Origin: AC-52 sp044870295
GTDB lineage: Bacteria; Actinomycetota; UBA4738
Reading direction: 5' to 3'
Assembly (NCBI GenBank): GCA_044870295.1
Contig: JBIOYQ010000053.1
Location: forward strand, 1-15,759
DNA length: 15,759 bases
The notes below the pieces were generated by a model. That model was not told the DNA's origin. It was given only the letters and a program-made list of their open reading frames with translations, and made no database searches. Below are positions 5,946-13,376 of the stretch, one piece after another (positions within the stretch are counted from its first letter, which is position 1; every line of letters begins with the position of its first letter). A program made the position numbers and the translations under genes.

Positions 5946-6776
5946 TTACTCCGAGCTCAGTGGAGCACCGGGTTTGGCGTCCTGTATCAGCGCCTCGAGC
6001 TCCCGGTGATACTGCGCGCCGGTCGACAGCGAGAAGTGCGCCAGGACGGTCTGCCCGCCGAAGGGGAACTTGCGGTGGATCTTCACCTCGTCCCCCTCGA
6101 CCTCGACGATGTTGTAACACGGCCGGGTGTAGCCGCGTAAGCGCAGGGACGAACACGTCCCGGCGTTCACGATGTAGACGCTCTCCAACCTCCACACGTA
6201 CGGGACGTGCTTGTGGCCGGTGAGGACGATCTTCACCCCCGCCTCGATCAACACCTCCAGCAGGTCGCCGGCGTCGTTGACGATGCTGCGCTCGCGGCCG
6301 GTGCCCGGCACAGGGATGAGGTGGTGGTGGATGGCGAAGACCTTCAGCTCGACCGGGTCGGCGAACTGCTCCTTGATCCAGGGATACCGTTCCCGGCCGA
6401 TCTGGCCGTCGTTGATGTCGGGCTCGCTGGAGTCGGCCCCCACGATGCGGACTCCTCGCACGTCCACCGACCAATGGCGCGGGCCGATCAGCTCCTCGAA
6501 GTGGAGGTAGCCGACGTTGCGGGCGTCGTGGTTACCCGGCACGGTGACGACAGGGGCCTTGATGCGCTCGCGGTACGCCACCCAGTTCTTGTACTCCTGC
6601 CGGTAGCCCTCGTTGGTGAGGTCACCGGTGCACACGACGAGGTCGGGATCGAGCTCGTTGAGCTCGACGATGACCCGATTCATCAGGTTGGGGACGAAGT
6701 ACGGTGATCCCACGTGCGGGTCGGAGATGTGGCGATGGTGACCACGGCTCGAAGTGTACCCGCCGTTCCATGGCAC
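5946..6776 (-). CDS. Class III metallophosphoesterase (CpdA/Icc-like), probable 1-base deletion near start
   Basis: This calcineurin-like phosphoesterase carries all five metal-binding blocks: HISDPHVG (D and H, codons from 6731 down), CTGDLTNEG, PGNHDARN, FAIHHHLIPVPG and LTGHKHVPYV. That set fits the class III cyclic nucleotide phosphodiesterase group, which hydrolyses phosphodiesters with two metal ions; the substrate here is unknown. The coordinates give the uninterrupted frame from GTG 6776. The residues this adds before HISDPH (PWNGGYTSSRGHHR) lack the hydrophobic first strand the fold needs. In the next frame a GTG at 6745 encodes MVTIA, and one extra C near 6731-6733 would join it as MVTIAHISDPH. 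The natural start is therefore probably 6745. The gene is 60 bases upstream of cpgS in the same direction. Confidence 0.9.
   Translation of the reverse strand: MPWNGGYTSSRGHHRHISDPHVGSPYFVPNLMNRVIVELNELDPDLVVCTGDLTNEGYRQEYKNWVAYRERIKAPVVTVPGNHDARNVGYLHFEELIGPRHWSVDVRGVRIVGADSSEPDINDGQIGRERYPWIKEQFADPVELKVFAIHHHLIPVPGTGRERSIVNDAGDLLEVLIEAGVKIVLTGHKHVPYVWRLESVYIVNAGTCSSLRLRGYTRPCYNIVEVEGDEVKIHRKFPFGGQTVLAHFSLSTGAQYHRELEALIQDAKPGAPLSSE
6753..6758 (-). promoter_or_regulatory. Putative -10 box of a leaderless transcript for the phosphoesterase operon
   Basis: TACACT on the minus strand fits the TANNNT -10 pattern and ends seven bases before the GTG at 6745, so transcription would begin at or next to the start codon. 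Leaderless mRNAs with this spacing are common in Actinobacteria. No Shine-Dalgarno sequence is visible there and no good -35 box is found. It independently supports 6745 as the start. Confidence 0.4.
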
Positions 6777-6786
6777 GATAGCGCGC

Positions 6787-7965
6787 GTGAACCTGCTGGA
6801 CCTCGGCATCCTCGTGCTGTTGGTCTTGGCAGTCTTCAACGGCTACCGGCGCGGGGCGGCACTCCAGCTGACCACCTACGCGGGGCTGATCCTGGGCCTT
6901 CTCGTCGGCGCCGTGGTGGCGCCGAAGGTGGCCGGCCTGGCGTCGACGCCGTTCAGCCAGGCCACGATCGCGCTCGTCGTGCTGTTCGCGGCGGCCGCCC
7001 TGGGCGACGCCCTGGGATGGCTCGTCGGCCTTCGCGTGTGGTCGATCGCTCGTCGAACCGTCCTGGGGACCTTCGACTCCGTGGCGGGGTCGGTGGTGGC
7101 CCTGGTCGCCGTGCTCCTCACCACGTGGTTCATCGGCCTGAATCTCGCGAACGGCCCCTTCCCCGCGCTGTCGGACCAGATCCGGGGCTCCGCCATCATC
7201 CGAGGCCTCGACAGCGCCTTGCCGCGCCCCCCGTCCCTGCTGGGCGAGGTCCGGCAGTTCCTCAACCGTTTCGGCTTCCCCGAGGTCTTCGCCGACCTGC
7301 CGCCGGCCCCGGTCGGTCCGGTCGAGGGGCCGAGCGACAGGGAGGTGAAGGCCGTCGCGAACCTGGCGGACCAGAGCACGGTTCGGATCGAGGGGCCGGC
7401 TTGCGGCGCGATCCAGGAGGGCAGCGGGTTCGTGGCCGGCGACAAGTACGTGATCACCAACGCCCACGTCGTGGCCGGGGTCAAGCAGGGACTGGTGGTC
7501 CAGGAGCAGAACGGGCCGAACCACGAGCGTGTCGCCGTGGTCCTGTTCGATCCCAAGCTGGACATCGCCGTTTTGTACGTGGGCGACCTGGACCTGCCGG
7601 TCCTGCCGCTGGACCCCGAGCTGGAACCCAGGGGTGCCGACGGAGCCTTCCTCGGCTACCCGGGCGGCGGCGGCCTGACGTATGGAGGCGCGGCCGTCCG
7701 CCGCGAGCTGACCGCCGTGGGCCGGGACATCTACGGCCGGTCGGTGGTGTCCCGCGACGTGTATGAGCTGCAGGCGAAGGTCCGACCGGGGAACTCCGGT
7801 GGACCGTTCGTCCTCTCCGACGGATCGGTGGCTGGGGTGATCTTCGCCGCGTCCACCACGGACGGCGACATCGGCTACGCCATCGCGTCGACCGAGGTCA
7901 CGTCCAAGCTGCAGGACGCCGAAGGCAGGACGGCGGGCGTCTCCACAAGAGGGTGCTCCCGCTAG
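6787..7965 (+). CDS. marP: MarP-like membrane serine protease (CvpA domain plus trypsin-like protease)
   Basis: This 392-residue protein is collinear with mycobacterial MarP, the periplasmic protease needed for acid and oxidative stress tolerance. Four hydrophobic helices at about 4-19, 28-49, 60-82 and 98-119 form the CvpA-like membrane domain. The extracytoplasmic protease follows a proline-rich linker near 171-180. The catalytic triad is visible: H227 in TNAHVVAG, D259 in LDIAVL and S337 in GNSGGP. C206 (GPACGAIQEGSGF) and C390 (TRGCSR) match the positions of the disulfide that staples the MarP protease domain. The GTG at 6787 is chosen because it precedes the first membrane helix; an in-frame ATG at 6754 would overlap the phosphoesterase start. 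No clear ribosome-binding site is seen. The gene is divergent from the phosphoesterase operon and convergent with the debranching enzyme gene, seven bases away. Confidence 0.93.
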   Translation: MNLLDLGILVLLVLAVFNGYRRGAALQLTTYAGLILGLLVGAVVAPKVAGLASTPFSQATIALVVLFAAAALGDALGWLVGLRVWSIARRTVLGTFDSVAGSVVALVAVLLTTWFIGLNLANGPFPALSDQIRGSAIIRGLDSALPRPPSLLGEVRQFLNRFGFPEVFADLPPAPVGPVEGPSDREVKAVANLADQSTVRIEGPACGAIQEGSGFVAGDKYVITNAHVVAGVKQGLVVQEQNGPNHERVAVVLFDPKLDIAVLYVGDLDLPVLPLDPELEPRGADGAFLGYPGGGGLTYGGAAVRRELTAVGRDIYGRSVVSRDVYELQAKVRPGNSGGPFVLSDGSVAGVIFAASTTDGDIGYAIASTEVTSKLQDAEGRTAGVSTRGCSR

Positions 7966-7972
7966 GAGCGCC

Positions 7973-10171
7973 CTACTCCTCCATGAGCACTCGCACGTCC
8001 CCCTTGCGGTCGAACAGGGAGAAGCCGGTGATCTCGCCGTCGCGGCGAAACACCAGGGAGATGGAGCTGTCCCCCACGCGCAGGTTCCGAAGCTCCACCA
8101 CATTGAGCCAAGGGGGCAGGTGCGGCTGGTTCACGGTGAGGGCGTTGACGTGGGCCCGGGCCGAGATCCCCAGCATGGCCTGCAGCATCAGGAGCGGCGA
8201 GCCGGCCGCCCAGGCCTGGGGGGAGCAGGCCACCGGGTAGTCCACAGGGCGGTTCGGGGTCCGTCGGGTGAAGCCGCAGAACAGCTCGGGCAGCCGCATG
8301 TAGTCGGCGTGGATGGCCGTGTCGAAGATGGCGGTGGCCACCCGGTTCGTGGCCTTCATGAACCCGTACCGCTTGAGCCCGGCCACGATCATGGCGTTGT
8401 CGTGCGGCCAGACCGTGCCGTTGTGGTAGCTCATGGGGTTGTACGCGACCGCGGTCTTGCTCATGGTTCGGATGCCCCACCCACTGAACATGTCCGGCTG
8501 GAGGAGCCGCCGGGCCACGTCCGCGGCGGAGTCCGGGTCCAGGATGTCGGCGTACAGGCAGTGGCCGGGATTCGACGTGATCGTGCGAACCTGGCGCTTC
8601 TCACCGTCCAGGGCCAGGGCGTAGTAGCGCTCGTCCGGCATCCAGTACGCCTCGTGGAACCGGCGGCGGAGCTCGTCCGCCTCCTCGCGCAATCGGGCGG
8701 CGGTCCGGAAGTCGGCCAGGGCGTCGAACACGTCAGCGGCCCGCTGCTTCGCCATGTACACGTAGCCCTGCACCTCGACCAGCGCGATCGCGCCGGTGGC
8801 CATGGTCCCGTCGGCATGCACGATGGCATCGCGCGAGTCCTTCCATCCCTGGTTCAGGATCCCGGCCGGCGAGCGGGTCTGGTACTCGACGAACCCGTCG
8901 CCGTCCCGGTCGCCGTAGCGGTCGATCCAGTCCAGGGCAGCCCGAACGTTGGGGAGGAGCTCGTGCGCGAAATCCTCATCGTCGGTCCAGCGGAAGTACT
9001 GCGCCCACAGGAACACGAACAACGGCGTGGCGTCGACGGAGCCGTAGTAGGGCGAGTGCGGGACCAGCCCCGCCCCGGCCAGCTCGCCCCGGCGGATCTC
9101 GTGCAGGATCTTGCCGGGCTCCTCGTCACGCCACGGGTCGTCCTTCGTGCCCTGGTAGTGCGCCAGCAGCCGAAGGGCGTCGCGCGCCGGGGCGGGGTTC
9201 ACGGACAGCAGCTGATGCGACGTGATGAGGGCATCCCTGCCGAACACCGCCACGTACCACGGGATCCCCGCGGCCAGGATCCCGCCGCCGTCCGTCTGCG
9301 TGTAGAGCGCGCGAAGATCGCGAAGGCCCCGTGTGAGCAGCTGATTGAAGAGCTCGTTGTCCGTGAAGATGTGCGTGCTCTGGTGCTCCCAGTCCTCGTA
9401 CGAACGCCGGAGGCGGTGGACCGCCGCCTCGAAGTCGACGGGGGCGGCGCGGACGTCGTCGACCACCGCCTCGACCGTGGTGGTGACCAGCCGGGTCTGG
9501 TGGGGAGCCAGCTCGAGTTGGACCTCCGTTTCCACCCGGTCCCCCACCACCTCCAGGCGTGCCGGTGCGGGCTCGAACTCGATCACGGTGCGACGAGGCA
9601 CGCCGTCCGCTCCCAGGTAGGAGAACTGCGCCCGGTGTCCTTCCGCCCGAGGTGGGTCCGCGTGTCCGCGAGCCGCCCGCCGCAGGCCTCGGACCTCGAA
9701 GATGTCGGCGAAGTCCGCGGCGAGCGAGAACGACATGGTCACGTTCACCGGGTGCGCGTTGTAGTTCTTGACCCGGACCCGCTCGAAGAGGCGCCCGCTC
9801 ACCACGCGGACCCGGCGGACGTTCAGGGTCTGCTGGGGCACCTGCACGTCCCCGTTCAAGAACAGTTCGGGGTTGGTGAGGTCGAAGTGCGCCATGTAGC
9901 CACGCTCGGCGGACGAGGACAGGAGGATGGGCTCGCGCCCCGACAGTCGCATCCGGAAGTGGGACAGGAACCGGGTGTCTCGGTGATAGAGGCCATGCCC
10001 GTGCTCACGCCGGTCGTCGATGTCGCCGACGTCGTCCGAACAGAGGAAGGTCTCCCCCTCCTTGACCGACACGACCGGCCCGGAGAAGTCCGCGAGGAGC
10101 GGCGGGACCGCTTCGGCTGGTTTCTGCTTCGTTGGCTCCGGCTCCGGGCCGGACGCTCGCTGTGCTTCCAT
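7973..10171 (-). CDS. Amylo-alpha-1,6-glucosidase / glycogen debranching-type glycoside hydrolase
   Basis: This 732-residue cytosolic enzyme is predicted to cleave alpha-1,6 branch points or related alpha-glucosides. After a disordered Pro/Glu/Lys-rich start, residues about 25-240 form a beta-rich N-terminal domain of the bacterial debranching type (VKEGETFLCSDDVGDI, GLYHRDTRFLS). The rest is an (alpha/alpha)6-barrel with conserved blocks: GIPWYVAVFGRDALITS (302-318), GILNQGWKDSRDA (437-449), SYHNGTVWPHDNAM (581-594) and PELFCGF (628-634). Asp and Glu in these blocks are the likely catalytic acids, but I cannot say which. The start is uncertain. ATG 10171 leaves a leader of about 60 bases after the promoter at 10241-10269. 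A TTG at 10231 would add 20 residues but begins almost at the predicted transcription start without a ribosome-binding site. Trehalase- or mannosidase-like activity cannot be excluded. Confidence 0.9.
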   Translation of the reverse strand: MEAQRASGPEPEPTKQKPAEAVPPLLADFSGPVVSVKEGETFLCSDDVGDIDDRREHGHGLYHRDTRFLSHFRMRLSGREPILLSSSAERGYMAHFDLTNPELFLNGDVQVPQQTLNVRRVRVVSGRLFERVRVKNYNAHPVNVTMSFSLAADFADIFEVRGLRRAARGHADPPRAEGHRAQFSYLGADGVPRRTVIEFEPAPARLEVVGDRVETEVQLELAPHQTRLVTTTVEAVVDDVRAAPVDFEAAVHRLRRSYEDWEHQSTHIFTDNELFNQLLTRGLRDLRALYTQTDGGGILAAGIPWYVAVFGRDALITSHQLLSVNPAPARDALRLLAHYQGTKDDPWRDEEPGKILHEIRRGELAGAGLVPHSPYYGSVDATPLFVFLWAQYFRWTDDEDFAHELLPNVRAALDWIDRYGDRDGDGFVEYQTRSPAGILNQGWKDSRDAIVHADGTMATGAIALVEVQGYVYMAKQRAADVFDALADFRTAARLREEADELRRRFHEAYWMPDERYYALALDGEKRQVRTITSNPGHCLYADILDPDSAADVARRLLQPDMFSGWGIRTMSKTAVAYNPMSYHNGTVWPHDNAMIVAGLKRYGFMKATNRVATAIFDTAIHADYMRLPELFCGFTRRTPNRPVDYPVACSPQAWAAGSPLLMLQAMLGISARAHVNALTVNQPHLPPWLNVVELRNLRVGDSSISLVFRRDGEITGFSLFDRKGDVRVLMEE

Positions 10172-10240
10172 CGAGGCGATCGCCTTGAGTGTCGGGGAAG
10201 TCCATGGGCCCGCTGGGGGCGAACCCTCCAAACGGGCCGC

Positions 10241-10269
10241 AGTCTACGTTCCGGTCACGACGTTCTCAA
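10241..10269 (-). promoter_or_regulatory. Sigma-70-type promoter of the debranching enzyme gene
   Basis: On the minus strand TTGAGA (10264-10269) and TAGACT (10241-10246) are separated by exactly 17 bases, close to the housekeeping consensus. It lies in the only sizeable gap upstream of the gene, after the GNAT stop. Transcription should begin near 10234. Confidence 0.62.
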
Positions 10270-10298
10270 TGAGGGTCGTCACACCTTCGGCGGATGTT

Positions 10299-10314
10299 GA
10301 GCCCGAACCGGCTC
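10299..10314 (-). terminator. Weak hairpin after the GNAT gene
   Basis: GAGCC and GGCTC flank a six-base loop, 16 bases after the GNAT stop on the minus strand. The stem is only five pairs and no T-run follows, so termination here is a guess; it may simply mark the operon end upstream of the new promoter. Confidence 0.22.
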
Positions 10315-10330
10315 TCCTCGCATGGCGCCA

Positions 10331-10921
10331 TCAGGGATCCGAGGGCGGCGGCGGGATCAGCCACAGGCCCATGACGATCTCGTCCCGGTAGCCGATCGAC
10401 TTCTTGGAGTGACCCGTCAGCCGACCCTCCTCCTGGAAGCCGAACTTCGCGTACAGGGCCCGCGCGACGTCGTTGTCCGGGTAGACCGAGAGGGCGAGCT
10501 TCTCCACGCCCGCGGACCTCGCCCACTCGATCGCCTCGGCCATGAGCGCCGAGCCGACGCCCCGCCCCCTCCAGTCGGCCGCGACCGTCATGCCGAGCGA
10601 GGCCACATGACGGGTCCACGGGCTGTCCTCACGAGCGACGTGGAGATGGCCAATCACGCGGTCGCCGACCACTGCCACCAGCGTGGCCTGCTCCCTGCTC
10701 GTGGGCCGCTTGAAGAAGCGACGCCGGTAGTAGCGCACCGACCGATCCACACGCTCGGTCCTGATGAACCGGCCCTCGGCCGCCACGGCTTTCCACAGCT
10801 CCACGAACGAGGCCGCGTCGCGGGGACGGGCCGGCCTGACCACGAACGTCGACTCCGACTGGACGGGTTCCTCGGAGCCGCCGTCGTCGGGCCGTGGCCC
10901 GGCCTCAGCGCTCGTCGCCAT
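10331..10921 (-). CDS. GNAT family N-acetyltransferase
   Basis: This 196-residue protein has a disordered acidic N-terminus (about 1-24) and then a GNAT fold. Strand 1 is STFVVRPARPRDAASFVELW. The acetyl-CoA loop is ADWRGRGVGSALMAEAIEW, matching the Q/RxxGxG/A motif. The C-terminal part is LALSVYPDNDVARALYAKFGF, typical of motif B with its bulge and GF ending. It transfers an acetyl group from acetyl-CoA to an amine; the substrate is not predictable. Its ATG lies inside the end of argS, overlapping by 17 bases, so it is translated from the argS mRNA and probably coupled to it. The Arg-rich block near residues 60-73 may serve for binding an acidic partner, though that is speculation. Confidence 0.9.
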   Translation of the reverse strand: MATSAEAGPRPDDGGSEEPVQSESTFVVRPARPRDAASFVELWKAVAAEGRFIRTERVDRSVRYYRRRFFKRPTSREQATLVAVVGDRVIGHLHVAREDSPWTRHVASLGMTVAADWRGRGVGSALMAEAIEWARSAGVEKLALSVYPDNDVARALYAKFGFQEEGRLTGHSKKSIGYRDEIVMGLWLIPPPPSDP

Positions 10922-12599
10922 CCAGGCGCTCCATGGATTCGGGGGCGCTCACGCCCAGCAGCTCAAGGGCGGTCGCCACCACCTGCTTGGTGGCCACCGA
11001 GAGCTGCAACCGGGCCTGGGTCACCCTTGCGTCGTCGGTGATGATCCGCCAGTCCGTGTAGAAGTGGTGGAACGCCGCCGCGACGTCCTCGACGTAGCGG
11101 GTCAGGCGCTGCGGCGCCAGCATCGCGGCCACCGTCGCCACGGTCTCGGGGAACTCCGACAGCGTACGGATGAGATCCAGCTCGGCGTCCTCGCGCAGCA
11201 CCGAGAGGTCGACGTCGGCGTGCCGCCGGAGCCGGACGCCTTCGGCCTCGGCCTTGCGCAGGACGCTGGCGATCCGGGCATGCGCGTACTGCACGTAGTA
11301 GACGGGGTTGTCCATGGACTGGCGGGTGACCAGCTCGATGTCGAAGTCGAGCGGCGAGTCGGGCGATCGCGACAGCAGGGTGTACCGGGCCGCGTCGGTC
11401 CCCACTTCGTCCAGCAGCTCGTCGAGCGTGATCATCTCGCCGGACCGCTTGCTCATGCGCACCGGCTCTCCGCCGCGATACAGATGCACCAGCTGGTACA
11501 GCACGATCTGCACCCGGGCCGGATCGATCCCGAACGCCTGGGCGGCCCCCAGGACGCGCTTCACGTCGCCGTGGTGGTCGGCTCCCCACACGTACACCAG
11601 CCGGTCGAAGCCACGCCCGATCTTGTCCAGGATGTACGCGACATCCTTCGCGAAGTACGTGGGTTCACCCGACGATCGGATGAGCGGACGGTCCTTGTCG
11701 TCGCCGAAGTTCGTGGATCGGAACCACACCGCGCCATCGGCGTCGTAGGCCAGATCCATGTCTCGCAGCTTTGCGACGGCTTCATCCACCTGGCCCGACC
11801 GGACCAGCTCACCTTCCGTCCGGAACGAATCGAACCGCACCCGGAACCGAGCCAGCGTCTCCATGACCGAGGCCAGCATCCGCCGATGCGCTTCGTCGGC
11901 GAGAACCCGGCGGCGCTCGTCCGGCTCCTTCGACACCAGCGCGTCGCCCACCTCGCTCGCGATCTGCTCCGCGACTTCGGGGACATAGCTCCCCTGATAG
12001 CCGGCCTCGGGGAGGGGGGCGTCGACGCCGAAGCGCCGCAGGTACCACGCCTCGATGGTCGCGGCGAACGCGTCGACCTGCGCTCCGGTGTCGTTCCAGT
12101 AGTACTCCCGCTGGACCTCCCAGCCGGCCGCCTCCAGCACGTTGGCGATGGCATCGCCCAGCGCGGCGTTGCGAGCCGTCCCGACGTGCAGCGGCCCGGT
12201 CGGATTGGCAGAGACGTACTCGACCTGCACCCGCTGGCCCGTCGCTTCGCTCCGACCGTACCGCTCTCCTTGCTGCAGGAGGTCGCGCAGCGCCTCGTGC
12301 AGCCATCGCTCGCCCAGGAACAGGTTGATGAACCCCGGGCCCGCCACCTGCACGTCCTTGACCAGCTTCCCCCGGTCGGTGCTCCTGATGGCCTTCGCCA
12401 GGGCCTCTGCGACCTGCCGTGGAGGCCGACCGGCCTTCGGCGCCAGCACCATGGCGAGGTTGGTCGACCAGTCCCCGTGGTCCTTGGTCTTCGGCTTGAG
12501 CAACTCGGGCTGGGGCACGCTGTCCGGATCGAGCCCGAGCCCGGGCGCGGCGGCCGTGGCAGCGTCAGAGAGGATGCGCGAGAGCGTCTGTTGCACCAT
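10905..12599 (-). CDS. argS: Arginyl-tRNA synthetase
   Basis: This 564-residue class I synthetase charges tRNA-Arg. The N-terminal additional domain is at about 1-90. The HIGH-type motif is HVGT (138-141) within YVSANPTGPLHVGTARNAA, and YYWNDTGAQVDAF (166-178) follows. VWGADHHGDVKR is at 337-348. The second ATP-binding motif is RMSKRSGEMITL (381-392), with MSKR in place of KMSKS. The helical DALR anticodon-binding domain covers about 435-564, including SMDNPVYYVQYAHARI. The length matches the family (about 550-590). The reading frame stays open further upstream, but ATG 12599 is chosen because family homology begins there and GAAGG precedes it by five bases. The gene is divergent from the PH-like protein gene, 94 bases away, and overlaps the GNAT gene downstream. 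Confidence 0.97.
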   Translation of the reverse strand: MVQQTLSRILSDAATAAAPGLGLDPDSVPQPELLKPKTKDHGDWSTNLAMVLAPKAGRPPRQVAEALAKAIRSTDRGKLVKDVQVAGPGFINLFLGERWLHEALRDLLQQGERYGRSEATGQRVQVEYVSANPTGPLHVGTARNAALGDAIANVLEAAGWEVQREYYWNDTGAQVDAFAATIEAWYLRRFGVDAPLPEAGYQGSYVPEVAEQIASEVGDALVSKEPDERRRVLADEAHRRMLASVMETLARFRVRFDSFRTEGELVRSGQVDEAVAKLRDMDLAYDADGAVWFRSTNFGDDKDRPLIRSSGEPTYFAKDVAYILDKIGRGFDRLVYVWGADHHGDVKRVLGAAQAFGIDPARVQIVLYQLVHLYRGGEPVRMSKRSGEMITLDELLDEVGTDAARYTLLSRSPDSPLDFDIELVTRQSMDNPVYYVQYAHARIASVLRKAEAEGVRLRRHADVDLSVLREDAELDLIRTLSEFPETVATVAAMLAPQRLTRYVEDVAAAFHHFYTDWRIITDDARVTQARLQLSVATKQVVATALELLGVSAPESMERLDGDER

Positions 12600-12693
12600 G
12601 GGACCTTCGAGGAATAGTAGCCGCGGCCGGCCCTCGGTCGGACCAACCCTCGAGGCCATCAAGAACGAACGTGATCTCGTCGAGAGAGTTCTT

Positions 12694-13200
12694 GTGGCCG
12701 ACCACCGAGCCAAGATCGAGCGGGCTGCGAGAGGCATTCTGCACCCGGCCGAGCAGGTCCTCGCGACCGTTCGGGCCGTACCGAAGACCTCACCGGTCGG
12801 ACTCCTGGGCGGCGTCGTGGTGCAGGCCGTCCTCGTATCCGAGGAGCGTCGCCGGGTGGAGGAGCTGGGCTTCCCGGCGTCTTCCAGCATGGTCCTGGCG
12901 GTGACCAACCGGCGGTTGCTCGTGTTCCGGACGCCATCCCTCGGAGCGTCGGCGAAGTTCAAGGGCGAGGTGCCCTACGGCCGGCTGCGGGGCGTCGAGG
13001 TCGACCGACGTGGACTCAATGCGTCGCTCCGGTTCTTCCTGGAGCCGCGCGGCGAGGTGAGCTTCACCACCTACCGGCGGGATCATCTCGAGGCGTTCGT
13101 CGACGCCCTGACCAGATCACACAGGGCCTGGTCGACGACCGCCGTCCCGGCCGCACCGACACCTTCGATCCCGGCCGTGCCCCCACCGCCCCCGATCTAG
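12694..13200 (+). CDS. PH-like domain hypothetical protein with proline-rich tail
   Basis: This 168-residue protein from a GTG at 12694 has a GAGAGAG purine stretch upstream. Residues about 18-145 resemble small bacterial PH-domain proteins: a strand region with a glycine-rich segment (SPVGLLGGVVVQAVLV, 33-48), then the characteristic MVLAVTNRRLLVFRTP (66-81), then KGEVPYGRLRGVEVDRRG (90-107) and SFTTYRRDHLEAFVDAL (123-139). The stretch at 35-48 could be membrane-associated but is short. The last 20 residues are mostly Pro and Ala and probably disordered. Its function is unknown; such domains bind lipids or proteins in other systems. It is divergent from argS and 62 bases before tRNA-Arg. The frame stays open upstream across argS, but that part is antisense to argS and not a gene. 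Confidence 0.75.
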   Translation: MADHRAKIERAARGILHPAEQVLATVRAVPKTSPVGLLGGVVVQAVLVSEERRRVEELGFPASSSMVLAVTNRRLLVFRTPSLGASAKFKGEVPYGRLRGVEVDRRGLNASLRFFLEPRGEVSFTTYRRDHLEAFVDALTRSHRAWSTTAVPAAPTPSIPAVPPPPPI

Positions 13201-13219
13201 GGCTCTCTCGGGCCGTTGC

Positions 13220-13225
13220 TAAGAT
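13220..13225 (+). promoter_or_regulatory. Putative -10 box for tRNA-Arg
   Basis: TAAGAT fits the -10 consensus and lies 37 bases before the tRNA, a normal distance for a short 5' leader. The hexamer 17 bases upstream (CTAGGG) is a poor -35, so the call rests on the -10 alone. Confidence 0.35.
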
Positions 13226-13262
13226 GGCGTGCGTCCTCTCGGCGCGCGTCCATGCGCCGCCG

Positions 13263-13334
<72 letters not shown>

Positions 13335-13376
13335 CAGGGTTCCGAAGACCGAACGTTCCGCGAAAGGAGCCGCACC

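Noticed and set aside
7964..7980. Short AGGAG...CTCCT inverted repeat between the convergent MarP and debranching genes
   Set aside because: Only five pairs, no T-run on either strand and embedded in coding ends; too weak to call a bidirectional terminator.
8120..10300. Long plus-strand open frame opposite the debranching enzyme gene
   Set aside because: It is a high-GC shadow of a gene with conserved glycoside hydrolase blocks; no motif or ribosome-binding site supports it.
12600..12693. Bidirectional promoter between argS and the PH-like gene
   Set aside because: A TACTAT on the minus strand is the best -10 candidate, but no -35 lies at a proper distance and none is convincing on the plus strand.
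12600..12962. Upstream extension of argS
   Set aside because: The frame is open but overlaps the divergent PH-like gene, and family homology begins only at ATG 12599, which has its own ribosome-binding site.
13241..13258. GGCGC...GCGCC hairpin in the tRNA leader
   Set aside because: Five pairs are expected by chance at this GC content and there is no sign of a riboswitch or T-box.
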